NCBI GenBank assembly: GCA_965227265.1
Contig: OZ245738.1
Span: 3,596,001 to 3,660,000 of the forward strand
DNA from: UBA2336 sp965227265
Lineage (GTDB): Bacteria; Bacteroidota; Bacteroidia; Cytophagales; Cyclobacteriaceae
DNA length: 64,000 nucleotides
Reading direction: 5' to 3'
Shown here: positions 8,465-17,396 of the stretch, in pieces
Layout: every line of letters begins with the position of its first letter
Position numbering within the stretch: the stretch's first letter is position 1
The notes under the pieces: model-generated
Databases searched by the model: none
Told to the model about the DNA's origin: nothing
What the model saw: only the letters and a program-made list of their open reading frames with translations
Made by a program: the position numbers and the translations under genes

Positions 8465-10525
8465 ATGCGCGCAAAGGCTCTTTCCAGACTATTATTTGTG
8501 ATCGGAGTGATCACCTGGGTAGCCTTGCTATTTACTGACCTGTCAGTTGTGTTCAGTGCCAAGAATGGCTTGCCTCAGGAAATCCCAACCTGGTTGCCAG
8601 GCATTATTCTTAACCTTTATCTGATCACGCTTTATTATTACTACAAGTTCAAAATCGACCGCGATGAGCAACTAAACTTTGTTGACTTATTGTGGCGTGT
8701 ATTTGCAACCGGTCTTATTGCAACTGTGCTTTCCTTGTTGTTGCGTTTGGTTGAAGGGGTACTGTTGAAGTCAACCAGCTTAACCAATAACGTTGTATAC
8801 ATTGAGGTAATCTATCTGATCAACCTTGGGTTAATGTGCAGCTTCCTGTTGGCATCCTTTGCATCCTGGAAGCGATTGATTCTGTATCAAAAATCAAAAT
8901 GGTTATTGCGCGGCTGGTCCTTCTTCGAATATGCAATGTTGATTGCATTGCTCTACACATGTTTTGACCACAAGCCAAATGAAACTGTCTACCTCGTTTT
9001 GTTGAGCTTCTTCATTTTGCTGGGACTGATTCTTTCCGCAAACATGAAATGGGTTGCTTTCCTGAACTTTCGTCAGAAGTGGACCAGCATATTGTTATTA
9101 CTGCTTACAATTTTTTATCTCGGCTACCTTGCGTACACAACCAGCACATTAGCTGAAACTGTGAAAATGTATTTCACGGATCATCGTGAACATTTATTCA
9201 TCCAAACGCTCATGGTTTTTGTGATGATCTATAGCATTTTTTCATTTCTCGTTATCCTGTTCAACCTGCCAACGACTTCTGTGTTTGAGCAGAAGCTTGA
9301 GGAGGTGGTGAACTTTCAACGTATAAGTCAATCAATTCAAACCGAACAAAGCGAAGAAAGTGTTTATAATATTTTGCTGGAAACATCTGTAAGCAGCGTG
9401 TTTGCCGATGCGGGTTGGTTGGAAACAAAAGATGTTGCTACGCACCGGGTTTTCACCTATCGAATTACCGAGAAAGAAGCTTACGATATTATCGCCCACC
9501 TGAAAAATCAAAATGTTACGGGTATTCTAGATCAGGGCCAGGATAAAACTAAAAATCTTTCCAAGCCACTTTCTACATTAAAAGGATCACGCTTCCGGTC
9601 TATTCTTGCCTTCCCGATTTTTGTAAAAGGAGAAAACATCGGGACGCTCGCGTTATTGAAAGAACTTCCGGATGGATTCAATAAAGAGATGACCAAGATC
9701 GTCTCAACCTTTGCCAATCAGGCAGGAATTTCTATCGAGAACTTCCGGTTATTGGAAGAAGCAATCCAGGGCGAACGGTATAAAGAAGAATTAAAAATTG
9801 CCAAAACGGTTCAGAAGAGTTTGCTCCCGCAAGTGCTTGAACAGGATGAGCAATTTGAAATTGCTGCTTTCTCTGAATCAGCCGATGAAGTTGGAGGTGA
9901 TTACTACGATACCTTAAGAATTAACGAATTTGAAATCTCGCTAATCATTGCTGACGTTTCCGGAAAAGGAACAACTGCGGCTTTTCACATGTCGCAGATG
10001 AAAGGAATTTTTCACAGTCTTGCACAAGATTGTATCGAGCCGGATGAATTTATGGCACGTGCAAACAAAGCGTTGGTTTATTGTTTGGAAAGAGGCTCAT
10101 TCATATCAGCCATTTTCTTCATGATCAATACGCAAAACAAAACGGTGCGATACTCACGGGCAGGTCATTGTCCCGTATTGTATTATTCAGCAGCGCAAGA
10201 CAAAGCTGAATACTTCAAAGATAAGGGAGTGGCGCTAGGTATGGTGCGGAACAAAAGCTACCGGAACTTTATTGAAGCAAAAGAGTTTAGCTACCAACCC
10301 GGGGATGTTATGGTGTTATACACCGATGGAATTACGGAAGCAAAAAGCAAAAAAGGTGAGGAATTCGGGTACGACAGGCTCATGCAAGTTGTGCTGGAAG
10401 TAAAAACGCTGGGGCCAAAAGAAATGCAGGATCATTTGATTAAGAAGCTGTATGAGTTTTCCGGAACTGACAATATTAATGACGATTACACGACTATGAT
10501 CGTCAAGTTTAACAACCGAACATAA
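8465..10525 (+). CDS. Membrane-bound PP2C (RsbU/SpoIIE-type) phosphatase with GAF domain
   Basis: 686 residues. About seven to eight membrane segments fill residues ~8-270, then a short coiled linker, a GAF-like sensor domain (~290-430), and a PP2C-type SpoIIE phosphatase (~440-682) with the metal-binding motifs 'DEVGGDYYD', 'ADVSGKGTTAAF' and 'VLYTDGITEA'. Enzymes of this type dephosphorylate a phospho-serine on a STAS-domain antagonist, and exactly such a protein is encoded 24 nt downstream. I infer that it reads a membrane or intracellular signal and drives the partner switch formed by the next two genes. Confidence 0.93.
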   Translation: MRAKALSRLLFVIGVITWVALLFTDLSVVFSAKNGLPQEIPTWLPGIILNLYLITLYYYYKFKIDRDEQLNFVDLLWRVFATGLIATVLSLLLRLVEGVLLKSTSLTNNVVYIEVIYLINLGLMCSFLLASFASWKRLILYQKSKWLLRGWSFFEYAMLIALLYTCFDHKPNETVYLVLLSFFILLGLILSANMKWVAFLNFRQKWTSILLLLLTIFYLGYLAYTTSTLAETVKMYFTDHREHLFIQTLMVFVMIYSIFSFLVILFNLPTTSVFEQKLEEVVNFQRISQSIQTEQSEESVYNILLETSVSSVFADAGWLETKDVATHRVFTYRITEKEAYDIIAHLKNQNVTGILDQGQDKTKNLSKPLSTLKGSRFRSILAFPIFVKGENIGTLALLKELPDGFNKEMTKIVSTFANQAGISIENFRLLEEAIQGERYKEELKIAKTVQKSLLPQVLEQDEQFEIAAFSESADEVGGDYYDTLRINEFEISLIIADVSGKGTTAAFHMSQMKGIFHSLAQDCIEPDEFMARANKALVYCLERGSFISAIFFMINTQNKTVRYSRAGHCPVLYYSAAQDKAEYFKDKGVALGMVRNKSYRNFIEAKEFSYQPGDVMVLYTDGITEAKSKKGEEFGYDRLMQVVLEVKTLGPKEMQDHLIKKLYEFSGTDNINDDYTTMIVKFNNRT

Positions 10526-10549
10526 ACCAATTTAAACCGTTTATAATAC

Positions 10550-10894
10550 ATGGTCCACATAAAACGACTGCAGGAAGACGGAATCGACATAATTACGCCC
10601 ATTGGGGAAATTGATGCGAGCTCTTCCATAGAACTGGACTTAACAATTGCGAAAAGCGTTGGAGAAGGTTTTACTAAAATTCTGGTGGATTGCGGTGGGC
10701 TGGAATATATCTCTTCAGCAGGCCTAGGTGTGTTTATGTCGTATATCGATGAGTTCAAAGACAAGAACCTGAAAATGGTGCTATTTGCTATGAACGAAAA
10801 AGTCGCCAACACCTTTGAAATACTTGGACTTTATGACCTGCTCACCATAGCACCGGATAAGGCAGAAGCAAAGAAGAAAGTGAATGAGGTATAA
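10550..10894 (+). CDS. STAS-domain anti-sigma factor antagonist (RsbV/SpoIIAA-like)
   Basis: 114 residues, a single STAS domain. The phospho-acceptor loop reads 'YISSAGLG'; by alignment with RsbV the switch residue is Ser56. When unphosphorylated, such proteins bind the kinase partner and release its client. The gene lies between the PP2C phosphatase and the kinase gene, overlapping the kinase by 11 nt, so all three should be translated together. Confidence 0.92.
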   Translation: MVHIKRLQEDGIDIITPIGEIDASSSIELDLTIAKSVGEGFTKILVDCGGLEYISSAGLGVFMSYIDEFKDKNLKMVLFAMNEKVANTFEILGLYDLLTIAPDKAEAKKKVNEV

Positions 10895-11303
10895 ATATAA
10901 AGTTGGATGCAGCCTGGAGAATCTTCAAGGGATTCGGGATTTTATCCGAACCTCGTTGAAGAATCATGGCATATCTGAGCTCGAAATCAGTGAGATGGTT
11001 TTGGCATTGGATGAGATGTGTTCAAACCTCATGATCCACGCGCACGATTGTAATCCGGAAGAGTTATTTGAACTCGAAATTTCAATTGATAAGAACAAGC
11101 CTGTTGTATTTGAGATCATTGATGACGGCAGTGTGTTTGATATTAATCAATTCAGTGAGCCCAGCATGGATAATCTCATTCATGAAAAACGTAAGGGCGG
11201 TTTGGGCATCCGCCTAGTAAAATCAATTATGGACTCAGTAGAATATAACAAGTCGGGAAATAAAAACATCTGCCGGCTCGTTAAAAGAGTTCAAGCCAAT
11301 TAA
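10884..11303 (+). CDS. RsbW/SpoIIAB-like serine kinase (HATPase_c_2)
   Basis: 139 residues, one GHKL ATPase domain. The N box is 'LALDEMCSNLMIHAH' (Glu44, Asn48), then 'FEIIDDGSVFD' and the glycine-rich 'GGLGIRLVKSIMD'. Proteins of this group phosphorylate the STAS antagonist and sequester a sigma factor or other partner. No sigma factor gene is present in the window, so the client is unknown and may not be a sigma factor at all. The PPIase gene begins 10 nt after the stop, an unusually tight link. Confidence 0.9.
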   Translation: MRYKYKVGCSLENLQGIRDFIRTSLKNHGISELEISEMVLALDEMCSNLMIHAHDCNPEELFELEISIDKNKPVVFEIIDDGSVFDINQFSEPSMDNLIHEKRKGGLGIRLVKSIMDSVEYNKSGNKNICRLVKRVQAN

Positions 11304-11313
11304 TCCATTTCGA

Positions 11314-13257
11314 ATGACAAGATTTATTATTGCTGCAGCATTGGTTATGATGTCGGCTGCAGGATATGCTCAACAGAAAGCTTCTAAACCACAGGTATTA
11401 TTTACAGTGGGCAGTGCAAAAACAACAGCCGATGAATTTATTTATCTCTATAAAAAAAATCATCCTGCTAAAGAAGACTTCACCGATCAAAAGATTGGAG
11501 AATACTTAGACCTGTTTATCAACTTTAAACTGAAAGTAGCAGAAGCCCGGTCACGCGGAGCAGATAAAACGCCAGAGTTCACAAAAGAATACAATAGCTA
11601 CAAGGATGAGTTGCGAAAGCCGTACTTACCTGAAAGCAAAATTGTAGACAGCCTTGTTAAGCTTACCTACGATCGCCTTAAAAAAGAAGTAAGCGCTGCG
11701 CATATCCTCATAGAAGTTAAACCCGATGCAACGCCAGCGGATACATTGCAAGCATACAATACAGCGTTGTCCATAAAAAGCCAGGTATTATCGGGTGAAG
11801 ATTTTGCTAATAAAGCCGCACTCTATTCAGATGAACCAAATGCAAAAGCCAGTGGCGGAAACCTCGGCTACTTCACATCATTACAAATGGTTACTCCTTT
11901 TGAAGATGCCGTGTATGCCGGTAAGCCAGGCGATATTGTTGGCCCGCTAAGAACAAGTTTTGGTTATCATATTATTAAAATTGGTGACAGCAGATCAGCC
12001 CGTGGTGAAGTTGAGGTTTCTCATATCATGCTGCGCGCAGGTGCTCGGGATGAAGCAAAAGCTAAAAGTTTGATTTCTGAAATACGTGAGAAGCTGAAGA
12101 AGGGAACAGCATGGGAAGAACTTGTAAAGCAATACTCAGAAGACCCAGGCTCAAAAGATATTGGTGGGAAACTTCGGCCATTTGGAGTAGGGGTACTGGC
12201 TAGGATTCCTGAGTTTGATTCAGTTGCATTTGCACTTAAAACTCCGGGTGAAATTTCTGATCCCGTTCAAACAGCTTTTGGCTGGCACATTGTTCGCCTT
12301 GAAAGAAAGATCCCAATGCCTTCGTTTGATGAATCAGCGGGCAGCTTAAAAACCAGATTGGCACGAGATGAGCGTGTAAAGATCTCAAAAACCGCACTGA
12401 TCGCTAAGCTGAAAAGAGAATTAGCATTCACAGAGAACGCAGCAACAAAAACTAAAGTTATTGCACTGGCCGATACAACACTTGTAAAAGGTAAATGGAA
12501 AATTCCGGGATCCTTTTCTTCTGGTAAAAACGTATTGTTTACACTCCAGAAGAAAAAGATTACAGCGCTCGATTTCCTAAGCTATGTCCAACAAAATCAG
12601 CGAATGAATTCGATGCAGCCTGATAAATATATGGAGCTTCTCTACACCCAATACACAGAATTGCGTATCAATGAAGCATTTGAAAATAAATTGATTGCTT
12701 TAAACCCTGAGTTCGAAATGCTTTTACAGGAATATTACGAAGGCATTCTCCTTTTTGATATTATGGAAAAAGAAGTCTGGAAGAAAGCGAGTGAAGATTC
12801 AACTGGGCAACATAAATTTTTTGAAACGCATACTGAAGCATACAAAGCAGGAGAGCGTGTAAAAGCAACTATCTATTATCTCGATTCAAAAGATAACGTG
12901 TCTTTGTTAGATAAAAGTCTTTTAGCCAAGGATTCCATCGGAGTTCGCGAGTTGGTGAAAGCAAAGAACATCTATTCAGAAGCGGGTAATTTTCAACGTG
13001 AAGATCGCATTGCATTGCGAGACATTGCGTGGAAACCGGGACGTTATATGGCTCAGCATGAAAATACATTTCATTTAATTGTTGTAAGTGAAATGGTACC
13101 TGCAGGGCCTTTATCATTTGATGATGCCCGCGCTTCCGTAATTTCTGAGTATCAAAACGAACTCGAAAAGAACTGGCTTGCAGCGCTTCGAAAAAAATAT
13201 CCCGTTAAAGTAAATGACAAAGCAAAAAAGTATGTCGTTGAAAAACTTAAGTCTTAG
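11314..13257 (+). CDS. Periplasmic peptidyl-prolyl isomerase with two parvulin domains
   Basis: 647 residues with a signal peptide (residues 1-19, 'MMSAAGYAQ'). Two rotamase domains follow in tandem, ~125-225 ('AAHILIEVKPDA' to 'SFGYHIIKIGD') and ~233-330 ('VSHIMLRAGARD' to 'AFGWHIVRLE'). The last ~300 residues have no parvulin motif and probably form the substrate-binding scaffold. By family it should help outer-membrane and secreted proteins fold in the periplasm. It is the first gene of a three-gene folding cluster; the next gene overlaps its 3' end. Confidence 0.9.
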   Translation: MTRFIIAAALVMMSAAGYAQQKASKPQVLFTVGSAKTTADEFIYLYKKNHPAKEDFTDQKIGEYLDLFINFKLKVAEARSRGADKTPEFTKEYNSYKDELRKPYLPESKIVDSLVKLTYDRLKKEVSAAHILIEVKPDATPADTLQAYNTALSIKSQVLSGEDFANKAALYSDEPNAKASGGNLGYFTSLQMVTPFEDAVYAGKPGDIVGPLRTSFGYHIIKIGDSRSARGEVEVSHIMLRAGARDEAKAKSLISEIREKLKKGTAWEELVKQYSEDPGSKDIGGKLRPFGVGVLARIPEFDSVAFALKTPGEISDPVQTAFGWHIVRLERKIPMPSFDESAGSLKTRLARDERVKISKTALIAKLKRELAFTENAATKTKVIALADTTLVKGKWKIPGSFSSGKNVLFTLQKKKITALDFLSYVQQNQRMNSMQPDKYMELLYTQYTELRINEAFENKLIALNPEFEMLLQEYYEGILLFDIMEKEVWKKASEDSTGQHKFFETHTEAYKAGERVKATIYYLDSKDNVSLLDKSLLAKDSIGVRELVKAKNIYSEAGNFQREDRIALRDIAWKPGRYMAQHENTFHLIVVSEMVPAGPLSFDDARASVISEYQNELEKNWLAALRKKYPVKVNDKAKKYVVEKLKS

Positions 13258-14110
13258 CCTGGCTGCTTTTCTTCTCTTGTCCGGATGTGAATTCATTCGG
13301 ATGAAAAAAGATGGCTCATCAGAAGCGGGAGATCGTTTAGCGGTAGCACGGGTAAACAATACCTATCTGTACAAAGACGAGCTTGCCGACATTCTCACAC
13401 CCTCAACAACAAAGCAAGACAGCATCGAACGCGCTGAAACATACATCAACAGCTGGGTTCGTAAACAATTGCTCATCCAGGAAGCCGGAAAAAAAATCAA
13501 CATCAATGAAGCGGAGGTTGAACGAAGAATTCTGGACTATCGCTTCAGCCTGATCGCGTACGAATATCAATCGTATTACATCAAGCAACATCTCGATACA
13601 GCAATTTCTTCCGCGGATATTGAAAAGTACTACACCAGCAACATTGATAATTTTGTGCTCAAGCAAAATATTATTCAGGCTGTGTTTGTAAAGGTTCCCA
13701 AAACAGCGCCTCGCACAAACCGCGTACGAGACCTGATTCTTTCACAAAAGGAGAAGGATCAAAACGAGCTAAAATCCTATTGCCTGAGTTTCTCCACCGC
13801 CTATCATTTAAGCGATTCAGCCTGGATTGTATTTGACGAACTGGTCAAAAACTCTCCATTGGCCGAAATCCCAAATAAAATTCAGTTTTTAAAGGCGAAC
13901 CGGTATTATGAAACATCAGATGATGGTTATCTTTACTTTTTAAAGGTGGCTAAATACCGCATTTCGGACAATATTTCGCCTCTTGAATTCGTAAGAGACG
14001 ATATCCGTAATATTATTTTGAATAAACGCAAGGTTGAGCTTGCTAAAAAGCTGGAAGATGAAGTTTATAATAAAGCTGTTAGTGAAAAAGAGTTTGAGAT
14101 TTTTAAGTAA
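13232..14110 (+). CDS. SurA/PrsA-like lipoprotein without a parvulin domain
   Basis: 292 residues from the ATG at 13232 (an in-frame ATG at 13214 adds six residues). Signal peptide with lipobox 'LLLSGC', so a lipoprotein. The helical body ('AETYINSWVRKQLLIQEAGK') resembles the N-terminal chaperone region of SurA and PrsA, but the rotamase signature (AxHIL..., GG.LG) is absent. It sits between two true parvulins, overlapping the first by 26 nt and the next by ~29 nt. I infer a chaperone-only partner of the cluster. Confidence 0.8.
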   Translation: MSLKNLSLSLAAFLLLSGCEFIRMKKDGSSEAGDRLAVARVNNTYLYKDELADILTPSTTKQDSIERAETYINSWVRKQLLIQEAGKKININEAEVERRILDYRFSLIAYEYQSYYIKQHLDTAISSADIEKYYTSNIDNFVLKQNIIQAVFVKVPKTAPRTNRVRDLILSQKEKDQNELKSYCLSFSTAYHLSDSAWIVFDELVKNSPLAEIPNKIQFLKANRYYETSDDGYLYFLKVAKYRISDNISPLEFVRDDIRNIILNKRKVELAKKLEDEVYNKAVSEKEFEIFK

Positions 14111-15455
14111 CGCGTTCTCCACAAAGGTGAACCTGTTGATGGTATTTATACTGTTGAGCGTTACAGCGTTCGCGCAAGGTGAAGAAGAAGGTTACGTGGT
14201 AGATAAGATTGTTGCCAAAGTCGACAACTACATCGTGTTAAAGTCAGAAGTTGATAAAGCTTTTCTGGATTATGTATCGAACCAGGGCGGTCGTGGCGGA
14301 GAAGAAGTTAAATGCCAGTATCTCGCAATTCTTATTCGTAATAAGCTGATGCTTGCCAAAGCCGAGATTGACTCGGTTGTTGTTGCGGATGAAGAAGTAG
14401 ATGCAAACACAAGCCGCAGGATAAGCATCATCACCTCACAATACGGAGGTTCTGTTGAAGAACTTGAGAAAGCTTTCGGAAAAACAATGGATCAAATCAA
14501 GCTTGAAGTGCGCGATATGATTCGTGAACAGATGGTAGTAGGTGAAATGGAGCGAACCATCACGAAAGACCTTAGTGTTACACCTGCAGAGATTAAAAGA
14601 TTCTTCAACAAAATTCCAAAAGACAGCTTACCCTTTCTGGATGCCGAAGCCGAAGTGGCTCAAATTGTAAAAGTTGCTAAAATCAGTCAAACACAAAAGG
14701 AGGAAACTAAGAAGCAGCTACTTGATATCCGCGATCAATTGTTAAGGGGAGCGGACTTTGCAACACTCGCAAGAAAATATTCTGCTGATCCTTCTGTTGC
14801 CACGAATGGTGGCGATATGGGCTGGGCTGGCCGTGGTATGATGGTACCTGAATTTGAAGCGATGAGCTTCAAGCTTAAGCCAAACGAAATTTCAATGCCA
14901 GTGGAAACAGATTTTGGTATTCACATTATTCAATTGCTGGAACGCAGGGGTAATGAATACCATGCCCGTCACATCCTCATGTCGCCTTCGCCTTCGGCTG
15001 ACGATTTAAAAGTTGCTGAACGATATTTAGATAGTCTTCGCACAGTGATTCAAAGCGGGAAGCTAACATTCCAGAATGCAGCGAAAGAATATTCCGATGA
15101 CATGGCTACGAAAGGTAATGGTGGATTTTTTACCGATGAGATGGGTGGTTCAAAAGTTCCCTACAAGGATCTTGATCCGGTAGTTTATTTTGCAATCGAC
15201 TCGATGAAGATCGGCAACGTTTCAAAGCCATTGGTATACCGCACCGAAGATCAGAAAGAGGCAGTGCGGATTTTGTTTTATAAATCTAAAACAGCGCCCC
15301 ACGAGTTATCCGTAAAAGATGACTGGAACAAACTGCAAACGGCAACCTTAAATGAAAAGAAAAACGGAATCTTGAATCGCTGGTTTAATAAGGTTAGGCA
15401 GGATGTTTTCATTAGCATCGATCCCTCATATGACTTTTGCGGCATTTTAAATTAG
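14082..15455 (+). CDS. SurA-like periplasmic chaperone/PPIase
   Basis: 457 residues from a GTG at 14082, chosen because it gives a basic N-terminus ('MKKSLRFLSN') before the hydrophobic 'LLMVFILLSVTAFAQ'; GTG 14127 and ATG 14139 are alternatives. A SurA N-terminal domain ('VVDKIVAKVDNYIVLKSEV') is followed by two rotamase-like repeats, the first with 'GGDMGWAGRGMMVPEFEAM' and 'FGIHIIQLLERR', the second with 'ARHILMSPSPS' and 'GNGGFFTDEMGG'. This is the closest match to true SurA in the cluster, and should deliver beta-barrel proteins to the outer-membrane assembly machinery. Confidence 0.9.
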   Translation: MKKSLRFLSNAFSTKVNLLMVFILLSVTAFAQGEEEGYVVDKIVAKVDNYIVLKSEVDKAFLDYVSNQGGRGGEEVKCQYLAILIRNKLMLAKAEIDSVVVADEEVDANTSRRISIITSQYGGSVEELEKAFGKTMDQIKLEVRDMIREQMVVGEMERTITKDLSVTPAEIKRFFNKIPKDSLPFLDAEAEVAQIVKVAKISQTQKEETKKQLLDIRDQLLRGADFATLARKYSADPSVATNGGDMGWAGRGMMVPEFEAMSFKLKPNEISMPVETDFGIHIIQLLERRGNEYHARHILMSPSPSADDLKVAERYLDSLRTVIQSGKLTFQNAAKEYSDDMATKGNGGFFTDEMGGSKVPYKDLDPVVYFAIDSMKIGNVSKPLVYRTEDQKEAVRILFYKSKTAPHELSVKDDWNKLQTATLNEKKNGILNRWFNKVRQDVFISIDPSYDFCGILN

Positions 15456-15525
15456 CCTTGTTGTACCGCAGGTGTAAAAGCTTCTTGCTGGAACCGCGGA
15501 CGCATTATTTTCGTACAAACATTTT

Positions 15526-16497
15526 ATGGCAATGAGTAAATATTCGTCTGATGTAGAGGCGGCCGATGCACTGGCAGGCACATATAAAAATCTGGCTAAA
15601 GAGATTTCGAAAGTTATTGTTGGGCAGGATGAAGTAGTCAAGCTTGTGCTTACCGCAATTTTCTGTCAAGGACATTCCTTGCTCATTGGTGTACCGGGTC
15701 TTGCCAAGACGTTGCTCGTGCAAACTATTTCACGCGCGCTGGATCTTCAGTTTAAACGAATCCAGTTCACACCGGACTTGATGCCTTCCGATATCATTGG
15801 TGCCGAAACAATGGATAAGGAACGCAACTTCAAGTTCATCAAAGGTCCGGTGTTTGCCAACATTGTGCTGGCCGATGAGATAAACCGTACGCCTCCGAAA
15901 ACACAAGCTGCGTTGCTTGAATCCATGCAGGAATATGCTGTAACCATTGCCGGCCAGCGATACGAATTACCAAAACCATTTTTTGTACTGGCAACGCAAA
16001 ACCCTATTGAGCAGGAGGGAACCTACCCGTTACCGGAAGCGCAGCTCGACCGGTTTATGTTTAATATTTTCCTAAACTATCCTTCTTTCGCGGAGGAAGT
16101 AAGCGTTGTAAAGAATACAACAACGGACGAAGTAAGAAAACTCAACACAATATTAACAGCCGATGACATCCTTGCTTACCAACAATTGGTTCGCAAAGTT
16201 CCGGTTCCAGATAACGTAATTGAATATGCGGTGAAGCTTGTCGGCAAAACCCGCCCGCAAACTGCCGGAGCAGCACAAGTTGCCAACGATTACCTAGAAT
16301 GGGGCGCAGGCCCGCGCGCTTCACAATTTTTAGTATTAGGCGCCAAGTGCAATGCCTTGCTCAACGGAAAATATTCACCCGACATTGAAGATGTTCAGGT
16401 CATTGCCAAACCTGTGTTAAGGCATCGCATTGTGCGCAACTTCAAAGCGGAAGCGGAAGGTATGAGTGTAGATGATTTGATTGGCAAACTGATATAA
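15526..16497 (+). CDS. MoxR-type AAA+ ATPase
   Basis: 323 residues. Walker A 'GVPGLAKT' (residues 55-62), Walker B 'VLADEINRTPPK', sensor-1 'VLATQNPIEQEGTYPLPEA', which together define the MoxR family. These ATPases act as chaperones that activate or insert cofactors into partner complexes, usually with a DUF58/VWA protein encoded next door; here no VWA gene follows. It lies 70 nt downstream of the SurA-like gene on the same strand. Confidence 0.95.
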   Translation: MAMSKYSSDVEAADALAGTYKNLAKEISKVIVGQDEVVKLVLTAIFCQGHSLLIGVPGLAKTLLVQTISRALDLQFKRIQFTPDLMPSDIIGAETMDKERNFKFIKGPVFANIVLADEINRTPPKTQAALLESMQEYAVTIAGQRYELPKPFFVLATQNPIEQEGTYPLPEAQLDRFMFNIFLNYPSFAEEVSVVKNTTTDEVRKLNTILTADDILAYQQLVRKVPVPDNVIEYAVKLVGKTRPQTAGAAQVANDYLEWGAGPRASQFLVLGAKCNALLNGKYSPDIEDVQVIAKPVLRHRIVRNFKAEAEGMSVDDLIGKLI

Positions 16498-16671
16498 TTA
16501 TCAGGCTTTTTTGAGAAGGACTATTCAAACCATCCCTATTCTCCAATTGTTTGACGGCATCAGCTGCAGATTAATCAACCTTGAGTTGCTGAATTTCAAA
16601 AGTTAATTCAGGTTAATAAATTGACCTTGGTTAACTAATAAAAAGGAGTATCTTATACCTTTTACAACCCT

Positions 16672-17391
16672 ATGAGATACCTGGCCTTGCTGCTGCTAAG
16701 CATTCCTGTCCTATCATCAGCACAAAAATTAGAGAACATTAAAGCTGCTATTGCAGGAGATAAGATTATTGTCTCGTATGACATTACGAGTACAACGGCA
16801 GGAGAACAATATGAAGTACATCTCTATGCTTCGCACAATAATTTTTCAGCTCCACTGCTTCGTGTTAACGGTGATGTAGGCAATAAAATATTGCCTGGTA
16901 CAACGAAACAAATTGAATGGGATGCGAAGACCGAATTAAAGAATTTTAAAGGCGAATTGACGTTTGAAATTTGGGTGGATGTTGTCTCAACGTTTGCCTT
17001 TAAAAATACTGTGAAGGATGGAAAGAAGGGTAAAACATTGCTAGTAGACTGGAAGGGAGGGGCAAAAAACAGAGATGTAAAAATAGAATTATTGAAAGCT
17101 GGTGTTGTTCAAAACACGTTGGCGTCTGTTAGCAATACTGGGGTATATGTATGGGATATTCCAAAAAAACAGAAGTCGGGAAAAGACTACCAGCTCCGAT
17201 TGGTAAATGGAAAAGATGAAGTCAAATCTGAAACTTTTTCGATCAAACCAAAAATTCCACTCCTCGTAAAAATTCTTCCACTTGTAGCAGCAGGTGTTGT
17301 TGTTGGGGTAGTTGCCGGAGGTGGAGGAGAATCAGGGAATCCATCCGGAGCTTCTAAACTTCCTTCACCACCCGACTTGGGATTGAATTAA
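16672..17391 (+). CDS. Secreted protein with C-terminal hydrophobic tail, function unknown
   Basis: 239 residues. Signal peptide at 1-18 ('LLLLSIPVLSSAQ'). Two beta-rich stretches follow that look like Ig-like folds (~20-105 and ~110-200), then a hydrophobic segment 'ILPLVAAGVVVGVVAGGGG' and a short polar tail. It may thus be anchored in the envelope with most of the chain outside the cytoplasm. TACCTTTT lies 8 nt before the ATG and could be a -7 box. The next gene starts 5 nt after the stop, and a caspase-like peptidase follows, so it is the first gene of a three-gene secreted set. I do not recognise a family. Confidence 0.7.
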   Translation: MRYLALLLLSIPVLSSAQKLENIKAAIAGDKIIVSYDITSTTAGEQYEVHLYASHNNFSAPLLRVNGDVGNKILPGTTKQIEWDAKTELKNFKGELTFEIWVDVVSTFAFKNTVKDGKKGKTLLVDWKGGAKNRDVKIELLKAGVVQNTLASVSNTGVYVWDIPKKQKSGKDYQLRLVNGKDEVKSETFSIKPKIPLLVKILPLVAAGVVVGVVAGGGGESGNPSGASKLPSPPDLGLN

Positions 17392-17396
17392 TAGCC

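Noticed and set aside
16498..16671. Possible promoter TTGACC with TACCTTTT before the first secreted gene
   Set aside because: The -7 box is plausible but the TTG elements are spaced too far for a confident -33 call, so it is not listed as a promoter.
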